The notes: a model not told the origin generated them from the letters alone. DNA of 64,000 bases from Meghimatium bilineatum (GCA_034231615.1 CM067298.1:59052883-59116882), one strand, 5' to 3'; counted from the stretch's first letter, positions 10,936-21,894 are shown. Numbers and translations are program-made.

Positions 10936-11203
10936 ATGAAGGATTTTGTAAAATGAAAACTAAGATAAACAGACATTATCAAAGATAGACGATATAAAGA
11001 TATGTATATAGGTATGAATGAAGATATCATCAGGACACTGGAGCAAGTGACAAACGAATTAGTAGCAGTGAAAATGTGGCAATAAATGACGTTCAGACAA
11101 TAAAAAACAAGAGAGAATAATAAGGTGCATTGGTTGCCGCCATATAAACCTGAGGTGCTTGACTAATGACGAAGATTGCCGTATAGATAATGCTTTTCTA
11201 AAT

Positions 11204-11368
11204 TTTCCTTTTTAAATGTTCACCATTTAATAATTTAAATATTAATTTATTTTAGGTTTTAGATTAGGGTTACGATAGTTGTGTTTTACATAACTAACCC
11301 TAACCCCAACCCTAAATAAATAAATATTTCAATTATTAAATGATGAACATGAAATTTACAAACATAGA
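11204..11368. repeat. Imperfect palindrome with telomere-like motif
   Basis: Two arms of about 70 bp (about 11204-11275 and 11296-11368) are inverted copies: TTCACCATTTAATAATT on the left pairs with AATTATTAAATGATGAAC on the right, and TTAGGGTTA on the left with TAACCCTAACC on the right. The short centre (GTTGTGTTTTACATAAC) is itself nearly palindromic. It resembles a foldback MITE. The CCCTAA-like motif is too short to be a telomere array. Confidence 0.7.
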
Positions 11369-11477
11369 CAAGGGAAATAATTAAACATGTTGTGTCAGCT
11401 AGTTGTATTGTACCTTTTTATTATTTTATAGCTGTTAATATTTCTTGACAATCTGTTACAAGCCAATTTATCTGCCA

Positions 11478-11690
11478 TTTATGAGCCTGTCATAAATTAA
11501 GTCAACAGTTTTTGGCATCTTTTTTCCCCCGCCATTCCCATTTTCAACAGCTTGTCAAAAATTCAGGGACCCTTCCCCCCCCCTTTTGCCTAATTACGTC
11601 AACATATTTATCTCCACTCCTCCACTAAAAAATATTTGTTAACAGAAAAAGTGCGAAAACTTATTCCTAAAACATAGTAACATTTGTATA
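11478..11690 (+). repeat. M2 inverted-repeat element, left half
   Basis: Begins near CTGTCATAAATTAAGTCAAC, continues with a pyrimidine/C-rich run, CTAATTACGTCAACA and AAATATTTGTTAACAG in the order seen in the full M2 copy at 37026-37382. The right terminal part is not evident. Confidence 0.5.
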
Positions 11691-11771
11691 TCCACGAAGG
11701 AGTTCGTCATTTAGAGACATAATGTGAATTCGAGCATTGACTTTATTGAGCATAGTTCAGAGGAAGTACTG

Positions 11772-11850
11772 AGTATGGCTGGTTGGTTGGTTGCTGATCC
11801 AGCGGTCCATGGGCTCATGCCCTTTGACCTAATGCAATTAAATGGCATTA
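11772..11850 (-). repeat. LINE-B 3' end
   Basis: Minus-strand 3' terminus: GGTTGGTTGGTT at the left (an ACCA-type tail on the minus strand) then CTGATCCAGC and CCATGGGCTCATGCCC, matching 53370-53430. Confidence 0.7.
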
Positions 11851-12242
11851 TATTGCTGCGAAGTCTGTGGATGCTCACTCCGGGACAGAGCCAGAGAATA
11901 ACTATCACACCTCCAGGAAGGTAGGTTTCAACCTATGCACTGCTCCTAGCCACTGTAGCCAAGATAGGGTTCTCTGTGCTCATTCCCCGCCACCAATTGA
12001 CTACTGGTTAGGCCGAACTTTCTCTATTGCTCCAGGAATGCAACCAAATGTTCAAGTCAAAAGGATTATCACGTCCTGAATCACTGTGCCTCTATGATGG
12101 GTTTCAGCCATAGGAAAAACAGTGCTGTCAGTTTCCTCCTCCCCAGGGCTGCACAGTACATCTCTGGCTCCCTCCCAACCACAGAGTACATATTTATTCA
12201 GGTAAGCATGAAACACATTTCAACAACAAAATAGAAGCAAAA
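11851..12242. other. No recognised feature
   Basis: Moderately GC-rich; short ORFs without recognisable motifs. Confidence 0.35.
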
Positions 12243-12395
12243 TTGTATAGATGACGTGCCATGAAGCTTCTCTAAGAAGATAACCTCAATATAACGGCAT
12301 GTCATCCACTAAGGTTTTCTGTTGCATGGGTGGTATATCTAGTGGGCCATTGGTGAGACCCATAGACGCAAGCACATGCGTAAGTACTTAGTATC
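12243..12395 (+). repeat. D2 dispersed repeat, copy 1
   Basis: Aligns with 14917-15062: AGATGACGTGCCATGAAGC, AAGAAGATAACCTCAATATA, GGCATGTCATC, TTTTCTGTTGCATGG and CCATTGGT. The pair AGATGACGTGCC/GGCATGTCATC is inverted, so the first 60 bp can fold into a hairpin. Confidence 0.75.
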
Positions 12396-12749
12396 AGAAG
12401 TGAAAGATCAGGCCTAAGTACGATTAGTACCGAACATGTAGCTAGAATATAGGACCGTTTTCATATCTGGGCTGTGTGAGTCAACCAACATCTAGAACGT
12501 GGCTAGGACTTGCTAGGTAATAGACACTTCTTATACTGTTTCATTTTCAGTTATGGATTGCAGATACCAAAAATCACAGTTGTGACCACCGTAGAGAGGC
12601 CTCGATGTATAGCAATGTACAGCTACAATTTCTTTGGCGGTAGCTAGTCGTCTACTGAAATATATACTAAACACGTAAAGTTAGATATTCGACAAATTTA
12701 CGGGTACGAAATACGATGGTTTATCGGCCCACCGGGTAATGTAGGCGAA
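12396..12749. other. No recognised feature
   Basis: Spacer; nothing recognised. Confidence 0.3.
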
Positions 12750-13493
12750 CGCCAGCAACGCGGTGTGGACCGCATCGGGCATGGTGAGACACGTAGAAAA
12801 TCATGGTCATCCACTGCGTTGTACTTCACTTCCAGTCGTCTCGATTCGTCTTGCCACTGGTTTCAAATGAGATCCGACAAGAGAGTGAGGGCGATGTTTT
12901 GCACAACTATTCCTCACTTTAATCAAAATCCCCAGTGCAAGTCATTTCCACATTCACGAAAATTCACCCGAAGGGAAAAGCTTTTCCCACTGACTCTAGG
13001 ATAATGGAATGTACGCACTCTCCTCGACAATGACTCTAACAGAAATAGACTTGCTGGAGTCGGTCAGCTCTGTGAAAGAGTTGCAGGATATACATTCTTT
13101 TGGAGCGGAAGAGATATTAAGGAAAGACGTGAAGCAGGAGTAGGCTTCGCCATTAAAACAACACATAGAGAAGGGTATACGATCTCAAGGTGGCCAAAGG
13201 AAGCGCTACAAGGACTCGTTAAAGAACTCACTGAAAGCCTTTGAAATATCCCATGATACATGGGAAGAACTTGCACAAAATAGATCTACATGGCGTTCTA
13301 AAATAAAAAGAGTGCATCATCTTGTGAAAAGAAGAGAAATGCAGCAGCTCAACAGCGGAGAGCAGCTAGAAAGTCACGGATAGACCAAGATCTGTCTACA
13401 GTCGTCATTCCATGTCCAAACTGTCCAAGGACATTTACAGTTCGAATAGGGCTCATTAGCCATTTACAAACTCATAATCAAGGACATAACTAA
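12750..13493 (+). pseudogene. LINE-C, internally deleted: endonuclease start joined to C-terminal finger
   Basis: Plus strand. First the start of an AP-type endonuclease: FPLTLG then WNVRTLLDN (about 12987-13030), GYTFFWSGR and ERREAGVGFAIKT (about 13087-13163). The reading then jumps directly to the far C-terminus: GGQRKRYKDSLKNSLKAF (13190-13243), TWEELAQNRSTWRSKIKR, a frame break near 13345, RRAARKSRIDQD, and a C2H2-like finger (CPNC at about 13413, His at 13461-13463 and 13473-13475; spacing C-x2-C-x12-H-x3-H), stop at 13491-13493. The whole RT domain is missing. The upstream 200 bp may be the element's 5' UTR. Confidence 0.85.
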
Positions 13494-14651
13494 AATTGAA
13501 TTTTCAAAAGTGGATGTAACAAATGGTCATAATCACTTGTGATGGACGAACAACAACAACTGAAATATACCGCTTCTCAGGGCATGATTCAAAGGCAACG
13601 AAAAAAACATGCTTTTCCCTATGCTCCAGTACATTCTCTCGCCGAGATCACTATTCCAGATGAGCTTCAACAGACAACAAGGAACGACACTTTCATGTTC
13701 TGGGATTTCGGTGCGGATGACGATTAACTCTTTCAACACGTAATTATACCCGGGGTTTAGACGTAATTAATTTTAGGCTAACTTTTTGGACCGCAACATG
13801 ATTTAGGCGCAAGCTTCATGAAGACAAAGTATTAGCTATGGAAAGTCATATAAGGTATCAAAAGAAAGATAATTGAATGTGAAATTAACATACACTATAA
13901 AAATATAAGATTTGTAAGAACAATAATACTTGTCATTTATGAACCAAACAAGGCCAATTTGGAGGGTATATATGGAGTCCTATTATAACGTTTTTACGTC
14001 CTTAAAGGGTGCCGGCTCTATCACGTTATAACGGGCGTACGTATGAGTTGAGTTAAATGATTCTGATGTTTAGAACGATAGCAAACCTCAATCTTCTTCA
14101 ACTTCACGATCACTGGTTTATCGATGGAAAATTCCAAATATCTCCAAATGTTTTCTATCAAGTGTTTACGATGCACGCATTGGCCGATGATTCTGTCTAA
14201 TCTACGGTCTGCAGCCGTTGGTCCCAACATACGGAGCAGTGCGATTCTGGTATTACTTGAAAGGAGTGACCCACACTATTAGCATTTGAATTTATTTAGC
14301 TAACATTATTTATATAGAGCTTTTAACAAGTTATTTGAGATTTGGATAGGCATATATGCTTAAATATTATTATAAATTAGGTATATCCGTATGTTTCTAA
14401 TGAGATTAGTAGTATTATAGGCTTTAAAGTCGATTTGATTGTAGTGAACTAAGCAATAAGTTACGTTTGACCCATTACAGCAAGTGTTTTTTTTTGTAAA
14501 TCTTTTTGATGCTTATAGTTAATTAAACAGTTTATTTTTAATCAACTTTAAAAAAAAATTTGTATTGCACGCTTTTGTCCTGTTCGCATTTGTCATGCGC
14601 GCTTTTATCGTTGCTCGCATCTGTCTGCGCATTTGTCAGGTCACCCTTTCT
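13494..14651. other. No recognised feature
   Basis: AT-rich. A minus-strand 69-codon ORF at 14021-14230 (LGPTAADRRLDRII...) was not recognised. Nothing else supported. Confidence 0.35.
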
Positions 14652-14908
14652 TGATTCTTGATTATAAAACTGTCCTCACAGCACGTGGGGCATTCTCATA
14701 AGCGCTCCGCCTTCTGATCCAGCAGCCATTCGACTCGATGGTGTTTCGAGTCCAATGCCGCCAAAACAGACGCCGACATCAGTGCACAACTCTGGTCCTT
14801 GCGACAGGTTTCTTTGTTGTTCCGCCCACCCACGCCGTGCCCGTAACTAGTTCAAGCATAACGTCGGCCTGTCGGAACAAATGGTAACTGTTATCGAAGG
14901 TTACGACT
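14652..14908 (+). repeat. D1 dispersed repeat, copy 2
   Basis: Second near-complete D1 copy; starts TTGATTCTTGATTATAAAAC and ends GGTAACTGTTATCGAAGG. It is immediately followed by D2, unlike copy 1. Confidence 0.75.
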
Positions 14909-14916
14909 ACGGGATT

Positions 14917-15062
14917 ATATAGATGACGTGCCATGAAGCTTCTATAAGAAGATAACCTCAATATAAAGGCATGTCATCTACTAAGCTTTTCTGTTGCATG
15001 GTTGGTTTGTCTAGTGAGCCATTGGTAAGACCAACAGAAACAACCGCATGCGCAAAGTTACC
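14917..15062 (+). repeat. D2 dispersed repeat, copy 2
   Basis: Same block order as 12243-12395, including the inverted AGATGACGTGCC/GGCATGTCATC pair. Confidence 0.75.
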
Positions 15063-15314
15063 CATACATATATACATATATGTATATAAAAGCGTTTGAA
15101 AATTTATATTTTACACAATATACACATCAAAGATTTCTCTTAGATATTCATAATTTCTTTACCTAGAATTGATACTCCTTTTTTTCTACGCATTTTTTAT
15201 ATTATACACACAATTGAAAAAAAATGTGTAGGAATTATTAAAATTACTTTAAATGGCAATGCGGAAACTATTAACATAAATAAAATCGCAAACTAAAAAT
15301 TAAAATTACAAAAT
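15063..15314. other. No recognised feature
   Basis: Contains a short palindromic TA-rich stretch (ACATATATACATATATGT near 15063-15085); otherwise nothing. Confidence 0.3.
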
Positions 15315-15614
15315 GCTACATCTACTCTATAGTAGAAAATGAAGTAGAAAATGCAATAAAATCAACAAAAAGTGGAAAGGCCACAGGCTCCGACAACATA
15401 ACAGAAGACATAATAAAAACCCTAGATAAATTTGGTGTGGAATCTATCACAGACCTTTGCAATGACATATATGAAATAGGCCTCACACTTAAAGACACGA
15501 AATCATCAATATTCATACCACTACATAAGAAGCCTGTACAGAACTGTGGACTGTACAGAATATAGACCAATAAGTTTGATGAGTCATTTAACCAAAATAC
15601 TGCTCAAGATAATA
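15315..15614 (+). pseudogene. LINE-G reverse transcriptase, N-terminal palm part
   Basis: Plus strand: EVENAIKSTKSGKATGSDN, IKTLDKFGVE, CNDIYEIGLTLKD, SSIFIPLHKKP, a frame break, then YRPISLMSHLTKILLKI. This is the RT block with the KAxGxD and PISLM motifs of RTE-type LINEs. It is cut at 15614 by a 275-bp LINE-H insert and continues at 15890. Confidence 0.85.
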
Positions 15615-15889
15615 TCATGAGACGTATTCTCTTCAGAACATTGTCTTCCTAATGAAATCCGTGAACCCTTCTCTGTCTTGGGCCTTGCGTCTTGCATTTT
15701 CCAACGACCTATTCATGTTATCTTTAATTTCGTCTGTCCATCGTCTTCTTGGTCTGCCCTTTTCCCTTCACTCTGGTGATATTTTAAAATACTTTAAATT
15801 CTTTAGATAAAAGATTTGTTACATAGGACGTACATGTGTATGTAAAGTGGTTATATCAGATTATTGTTAACGTAATTCTCCATGTATTA
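15615..15889 (-). mobile_element. LINE-H 3' fragment inserted in LINE-G, with 12-bp TSD
   Basis: Minus strand: GRPRRRWTDEIKDNMN, SLENARRKAQDREGF and a stop near 15620, matching the tail of the LINE-H copy at 4431-5215. The right 110 bp of the insert is unassigned. CTCAAGATAATA at 15603-15614 and again at 15890-15901 is a perfect 12-bp TSD, and removing the insert joins the LINE-G RT blocks. Confidence 0.85.
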
Positions 15890-16735
15890 CTCAAGATAAT
15901 ACAAAGATGAATTAAAAACAAGATAGACACTGAAGTCGGCGAAGAGCAATTCAATTTTTTGAAAAACAAAGGAACCAGAGAAGCTATACTTAGTATACGA
16001 CTATTGATAAAAAATATATATAGAAGTAACAAAAATAAGATCTATATTTGTTTAATTGACTGACCTTTGACAGAGTCCAACATAAAATAATGACTCAGAT
16101 GTCTTCAAGAAATAGGCATAGATGGAAAAGACATCAGAATGATTAGAAATATATATTGGGAGCAAACTGCATCAATAAGGCAGCAGTGAAACAGAACTTA
16201 AAAGGAGAATAGGAAATGGGTACAAGTACTTTCAATGACATGAGGAAAATATTAACATCTAAACAAATTACTAACAAGTTAAAATGAGAATTATAAAATG
16301 TTACATATATTATATATTAATGTATGGCTTATAAACATGAACAATAAACCATTAGAAGACAGACTAGATGTCTTTGAGATGCGGATATATAGCAGAATAG
16401 GGAGAACATCATGGAAGGAGAAGAAAATAAACAAAGAGGTTCTAACAACACTTAATATGAAGAGAGAATTCTTAAAAGAAATAAAGATCATTGCAAATAC
16501 AATTGTTTAGATATATTAAAAGACATGACGCCTTGTTGAAGACCTTACATGAGGGTAAAGTCGAAGGAAGGCGAGCAATAGGTAGGTAGAAATAAAGTTG
16601 GAAAGTAACATCACAAGATAGACAGGTTATAGCCTAGCAGAGTACACCACAAAAATAAAGAGACACGGAATGTTGGAGGTCTATTCCAACCAACCTTCGT
16701 TGCGGATACGGCACTTGATGCTCATGACATCTACT
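15890..16735 (+). pseudogene. LINE-G reverse transcriptase, central and C-terminal part
   Basis: Continues the copy: NKIDTEVGEEQFNFLKNKG, REAILSIRLL, a degenerate region equivalent to FDKVQH, QEIGIDGKDIRMIRNIYW, then, past a deletion of the catalytic box and VRQG region, VFEMRIYSRIGRTSWKEKK, LHEGKVEGR-like remnants and TGYSLAEYTT. The element ends near TTGATGCTCATGAC. Frame breaks and the lost YADD-type box make it inactive. With the N-terminal part it forms the second-longest LINE in the window. Confidence 0.8.
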
Positions 16736-16739
16736 CTGC

Positions 16740-17030
16740 ATTCTTCTTCTTCTGCGTTCGTTCTCAAACTCCTGCAGCTTAGCAGGATGTAGTCCGGAGA
16801 ACGGAATGCGTTGTGCAATGGTTTACAGCATTGCTACGATATCTGCGCCTTTCGGCCTGACACATCCGACTTCAGCATGACTTTGGGTCACTGACCATAT
16901 ATGGGATGGGACAGCCAACTCCATCCCATAACCTCCTTAATCGCCTTTTACGACATGCATGGAAGGTAAACAGAGTTGCTATTCTTTGCCCCCCTTTCGG
17001 GCCCCGGCAACACACAGAGCACATCTACTC
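16740..17030 (+). repeat. R1 dispersed repeat, full-length reference copy
   Basis: Cleanest R1: starts TTCTTCTTCTTCTGCG, has GGATGTAGTCCGGAGAACGG, CGATATCTGCGCCTTTCGG, GATGGGACAGCCAACTCC, CGCCTTTTACGACATGCATG and ends GGGCCCCGGCAACACA. It lies immediately downstream of the LINE-G 3' end. Confidence 0.85.
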
Positions 17031-17104
17031 TGCATTAAAACTAAAGGTTAGCCTGTGTCAGCATGGTTATGGACTGTCAGTAGCTACAAGCTCTCAACTA
17101 ACTT

Positions 17105-17510
17105 CCCTATAATTATCATCATCTACTTTTAATGTACGGACCAGAAACATGGACAATTAAGAAATATATAGAATACAGAATTGACGTCGAGATGTGGATA
17201 TGTAGAAGTATACGGAGAACATCTTGGGAAGAGAAGAAAACAAACACTGCACATAAAAAAACTATTAAACGAAATAAAAATGAAACAAATAAAATATTTT
17301 GAACATATTAAAAGACAAGGCACATTATTGAAAACCTTACTCGATGGTAGAGTTGAGAGGTGGAGACAAAGAGCTAATTAGGCAGAGATACAAATGGAAG
17401 GGAAACATAGATATGATACAGTGTAAAAAAGTAAACTGTCACGGCAAGAAAGATGGAGGTTAGTTGCAGCCAACCTTCGATGGGGAGATGTCACGTTATG
17501 ACCATGTTGT
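17105..17510 (+). pseudogene. LINE-G C-terminal fragment
   Basis: Plus strand: YGPETWTIKK, VEMWICRSIRRTSWEEKK, then in another frame MKQIKYFEHIKRQ and LLKTLLDGRVERW. Same region as 5787-6010 and 16298-16600. 5'-truncated, with frameshifts. Confidence 0.8.
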
Positions 17511-17640
17511 CACCAACTCTTACTCTGCTTATAGTCAGTACCGTGTGGTGTTGGTTATCATGTCTGTTCACAGCCATTTGTTTTGTATTGTCAATAATTT
17601 TCAATAGTTGGTGCTCTCCCATGCTAAACTATCCTGCATC

Positions 17641-17685
17641 TTCTCACGAAGAGTCTTCTCACGAAGAGTCTTCTCATATTCTTCG
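17641..17685. repeat. 15-bp tandem repeat, about 2.5 units
   Basis: TTCTCACGAAGAGTC twice, then a partial third unit. Confidence 0.75.
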
Positions 17686-17689
17686 TGCT

Positions 17690-17998
17690 TTCAACTTGTC
17701 GGTTGTCATGATGTGAACTATCTTTCTTCCTCTCAAGATGTACCAAAAATTTAGACTTTTTTCTTATGATGCGAGTGAGCAGTTTTCTTTTTGAATTAAT
17801 TTCATTCAACGGTCTTGTCATTTAATGTGTACAAATTGTATTGAGGTACCCTCCTCTCAATATATAGGAAAGTAGTTCAGAGAAGCCTGTTGCCACGACC
17901 TCCGTAATGTCTGCTTTCAATCAAGATATCCTCCTTAAATTTTTGTCTGACCATGTTATTCTCAGTATCTTTCTATGAAACTACATCTATGCTGCCTC
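17690..17998 (-). pseudogene. RTE-like LINE tail (LINE-D related)
   Basis: Minus strand: WFHRKILRITW-like reading near 17940-17990, then EINSKRKLLTRIIRKKSKFLVHLERK at about 17725-17800. This matches the xxNxKRTLxxxIRKRQSxFFGH region of LINE-D. Degraded, no catalytic residues. Confidence 0.6.
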
Positions 17999-18100
17999 TA
18001 CATCATTATTACTATTTTATTGATTGTCAAAGTACATCATTTTTACTATTTTATTGATTGTCAAAGTACATCATTTTTACTATTTTATTGATTGTCGGAG
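17999..18100. repeat. 34-bp tandem repeat, 3 units
   Basis: Three consecutive units (17999-18032, 18033-18066, 18067-18100) of TACATCATTTTTACTATTTT plus ATTGATTGTCAAAG, nearly identical. Confidence 0.9.
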
Positions 18101-18277
18101 ATTTACTCCAATATATTAGAATTGACTCTATATAAAGTAAAAGGCAATTTGTGTGGTGTAGTTGTTGATTATGCATTTATTGCTCAAGAGATCAGAGATT
18201 TGAATTCAACTTGTGACATCTTTTTTGCGAATTTTCTTTCGAAGAACTACGGGGATTATCGCTCGATTCTACTATAA

Positions 18278-18425
18278 GAAGTGGTTATATGAAGAAGTTG
18301 TTATATCAAGAAGTGGTTATATCAAGAAGTGGTTATATCAAAAAATGGTTATATCAAGAAATGGTTATATCAAGAGATGGATATATCAAGAAATGGTTAT
18401 ATCAAGAAATGGTTATATCAAGGAG
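18278..18425. repeat. 16-bp minisatellite, left diverged block
   Basis: About nine units of TATATCAAGAAGTGGT with AAATGGT variants. It is the same satellite as 18928-20152, separated from it by a LINE-F insertion. Confidence 0.9.
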
Positions 18426-18927
18426 TTAGTTAGTTAGTTAATCATTGGATCATCGTCACTGCACTCCGGACAAGTCCATAGGTGCTCAGATCTCTCCTTA
18501 AGTATATCCGCCATTACACGTTGACTGTCGGTCCCAGTGTGCCGTTTATTGACCACCATTCTTTCTCGCCCACGAAACCACTCCTTTCTAGCGACACCAC
18601 ATTTCAAACCAAGCTCCCTTATTATTGTCATGACACAAGCGTCATTGCCACTTATAAAGTCATTTGTTTGTGCGGTTCCCTTAAGGCGTTCAAATTGTCT
18701 GCCCGATCCATCGCTCTACCAACAGCCATAGTAGCAGCGTGTGCGGCCAACCTATCTGCTCTCTCATTACCCCGGACTCCCGCATGTCCCCGCACAAAAA
18801 TAAAAGTCACTAAGAACACAGGAATTCTTCACTGCATCCAGCCATTGTTTGCGAATGTACCCTTCCTGAACTTTCACAATCATGCTTATCGAGTCGCTGA
18901 GTATACATGCATGCTCGCAGACAGTCT
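18426..18927 (-). pseudogene. LINE-F RNase H fragment inserted into the 16-bp array
   Basis: Minus strand: LSDSISMIVKVQEGYIRKQW (RNase H core), a -1 frame break, GHAGVRGNERADRLA (about 18754-18788; the conserved end of I-clade RNase H), AMDRADNLNALREPHKQ, then WFRGRERMVVNKRHTGTDSQ and a Cys-pair ending HLWTCPECSDDDP. The 3' tail is a TAAC-type tetranucleotide repeat at about 18421-18440. Both flanks are the 16-bp satellite, so the element landed inside the array; a TSD cannot be told apart from the satellite. Confidence 0.85.
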
Positions 18928-20152
18928 GTGTTATATCAAGAAGTGGTTATATCAAGAAGTGGTTAAATCAAAGTGGTAATATCAAGAAGTGGTTATATCA
19001 AGAAGTGGTTATATCAAAGTGGTAATATCAAGAAGTGGTTATATCAAGAAGTGGTTATATCAAGAAGTGGTTAAATCAAAGTGGTAATATCAAGAAGTGG
19101 TAATATCAAGAAGTTGTTATATCAAGAAGTGGTTATATCAAAGTGGTAATATCAAGAAGTGGTTATATCAAGAAGTGGTAATATCAAGAAGTGGTTATAT
19201 CAAGAAGTGGTTATATCAAGAAGTGGTTATATCAAGAAGTTGTTATATCAAGAAGTTGTTATATCAAGAAGTTGTTATATCAAGAAGTTGTTATATCAAG
19301 AAGTGGTTATATCAAGAAGTGGTTATATCAAGAAGTTGTTATATCAAGAAGTGGTTATATCAAGAAGTTGTTATATCAAGAAGTTGTTATATCAAGAAGT
19401 GGTTATATCAAGAAGTGGTTATATCAAGAAGTTGTTATATCAAGAAGTTGTTATATCAAGAAGTTGTTATATCAAGAAGTTGTTATATCAAGAAGTGGTT
19501 ATATCAAGAAGTTGTTATATCAAGAAGTGGTTATATCAAGAAGTTGTTATATCAAGAAGTGGTTATATCAAGAAGTTGTTATATCAAGAAGTTGTTATAT
19601 CAAGAAGTGGTTATATCAAGAAGTGGTTATATCAAGAAGTGGTTATATCAAGAAGTTGTTATATCAAGAAGTGGTTATATCAAGAAGTGGTTATATCAAG
19701 AAGTGGTTATATCAAGAAGTGGTTATATCAAGAAGTGGTTATATCAAGAAGTGGTTATATCAAGAAGTGGTTATATCAAGAAGTGGTTATATCAAGAAGT
19801 GGTTATATCAAGAAGTGGTTATATCAAGAAGTGGTTATATCAAGAAGTGGTTATATCAAGAAGTGGTTATATCAAGAAGTGGTTATATCAAGAAGTGGTT
19901 ATATCAAGAAGTGGTTATATCAAGAAGTGGTTATATCAAGAAGTGGTTATATCAAGAAGTGGTTATATCAAGAAGTGGTTATATCAAGAAGTGGTTATAT
20001 CAAGAAGTGGTTATATCAAGAAGTGGTTATATCAAGAAGTGGTTATATCAAGAAGTTGTTATATCAAGAAGTGGTTATATCAAGAAGTGGTTATATCAAG
20101 AAGTTGTTATATCAAGAAGTGGTTATATCAAGAAGTTTTTATATGAAAAATT
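18928..20152. repeat. 16-bp minisatellite, main block, about 76 units
   Basis: Unit TATATCAAGAAGTGGT. A G/T variant (AGTGGT versus AGTTGT) mixes in the first half, while about 19690-20050 is nearly pure AGTGGT. The left edge has shortened units (ATCAAAGTGGTAAT). Because 16 is not a multiple of 3, a 48-bp superunit is read and all three plus frames are stop-free, giving three overlapping ORFs of about 340 codons. Confidence 0.97.
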
Positions 20153-21894
20153 ATACTCTATGCACGGGGAGTACCACTTACTGAGAGGGACGGAGTACAT
20201 GTGAGGATACTTGTTTACAATTACATTAATCTTCGACGCATTTTCAAACTTTTGTTTCAACGTCTAATAACTCTCCTCACTTAGATTTGAATATTAAAAC
20301 ACACGGTTCGAATATCCTTATAATCACACCCGTCACTGGTTAGGCCCTTTGCTCTGCTCAAAAACATCGTCACTCATCTTGTCTGAGCCAACATTTCGTT
20401 CGTTGCCGACACAAATATACGCGAAGTGACTAAGGGAAATCATTGATCAGTATGAATAGCCAAAATGAGTGACGCTGTGTGGGGCTTGAATGCAATATAT
20501 ATTAGACATTGATTTAGTGTGACTCATCCCTTGAGCTGTTCTTGTTGCAATGGTCACGCTATTGCGCTAGGCCTATAGATCGTGGTTAAAAATGCAACAA
20601 TAATTGTATCAGTTCTACACAAGATATGCTTCGAGTATTTCTTTATTTTCAGAACAAGAGAAAGCCCAAGAGAAAAGAGATAAAGATGAGTATTAAGAAT
20701 AAGATTAAGCAGAATAAACGAGACAATAGAGAAACAATAGTTTTATGTTTAAAAAAAGCCATTTATTGTTAATGTAAATACACCAAAGACAAATGATGTT
20801 TTGTTACTGGCCTACATTCATAAAAAGTCCATCTACAGAAAATATTATGCGAGCTGATTCCAAACTTCATCATTTACCTTGGTTGCTGTAATTGATCATT
20901 GGTCACTTTGTGTAACCAACCAATAAAAAGCAGTGAAAAAGTCGTATAAATAAAGATAAATAATGCTGGTTAGGATCAGCAAGCATGCCAATTCTGGAGA
21001 AGGACTTGTTTCAGGCACGTATCTCCTCTCCAATCTGATTTCCCTGATTAAAAAAGGCTAGTTTTTTGTTGCTGAAAGAACAAAACTATTGTCTTGATTA
21101 ACCCATAACTCATATGTGTGTTTCCTTTGTCATTTGTTAATTGTTTATGTAGACAGTAACATGTGATATGTTCTCGTATTGTAGTTGATTTATGGATCTC
21201 GATAACGTCTGTTTTTATTTTATTGGATAGACAACCTATTTGATGTGTTGTCTACACCATCAATATTGTTTTACTGAGTGTGTCTGTCTGATCAATTGTT
21301 CAAAACGTCGTTATAGTTTTACCGAGAAGGACATCATCTGTTGCATTTGAAAGCGCTTCTCATTGTGCACAATATGAGAAAAGTATACTAGAGCGTTATG
21401 TTAAGAGGACCACCGTGAACAATTGACATGTGAACATAGAAAGTTTATTTTCTGAAATTATTTTGACGATAAATAATATTTTTTTTAAATGCAACACTTG
21501 AAGAACGTGGAAGAACTTTCTCTTTAGGTACGAGGGGGCCAATTACATGAAAGAGACCCACAAAAGTGAAAAGGCTGAGAAACACTGTCTACGGCATCAT
21601 TATCGCTGTATATTGTATCCATGATCAGTTATTCATGATATTGTTATTGCTCCACAAGATTTCTATTTAAATGCAAAATGTATAGAAACACATATATTAT
21701 TCCATTTAATTGAACTGTTGCTTTGTCCATAACGATTGAAAGAGAATTGAAAAACAGCAAAATAGAGTGGTGGCAAGTACTGCTGTGTACACATGTGTTC
21801 TTTAAGGGTACACGTTTTTTTCAAAGTTTTAGATTATATTATACGGAAATGTACTTTATCTATGATTCAGGCATCAATTCAACAGTCGTGTCTT
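20153..21894. other. Long spacer; possible hAT terminus near 21573
   Basis: No gene recognised over 1.7 kb. On the minus strand, 21573-21587 reads CAGTGTTTCTCAGCC, which resembles the terminus of hAT transposons. No partner terminus was found. Confidence 0.35.

Noticed and set aside
11298..11320. Telomere end
   Set aside because: Only two to three degenerate CCCTAA units inside a palindrome.
18278..20152. CRISPR-like array
   Set aside because: The units are contiguous with no unique spacers, and the organism is eukaryotic.
19097..20204. Three overlapping ORFs of about 340 codons as a repeat-protein gene
   Set aside because: All three plus frames are open because the 16-bp unit has no stop in any frame; no start context, domain or flanking exon supports a gene.
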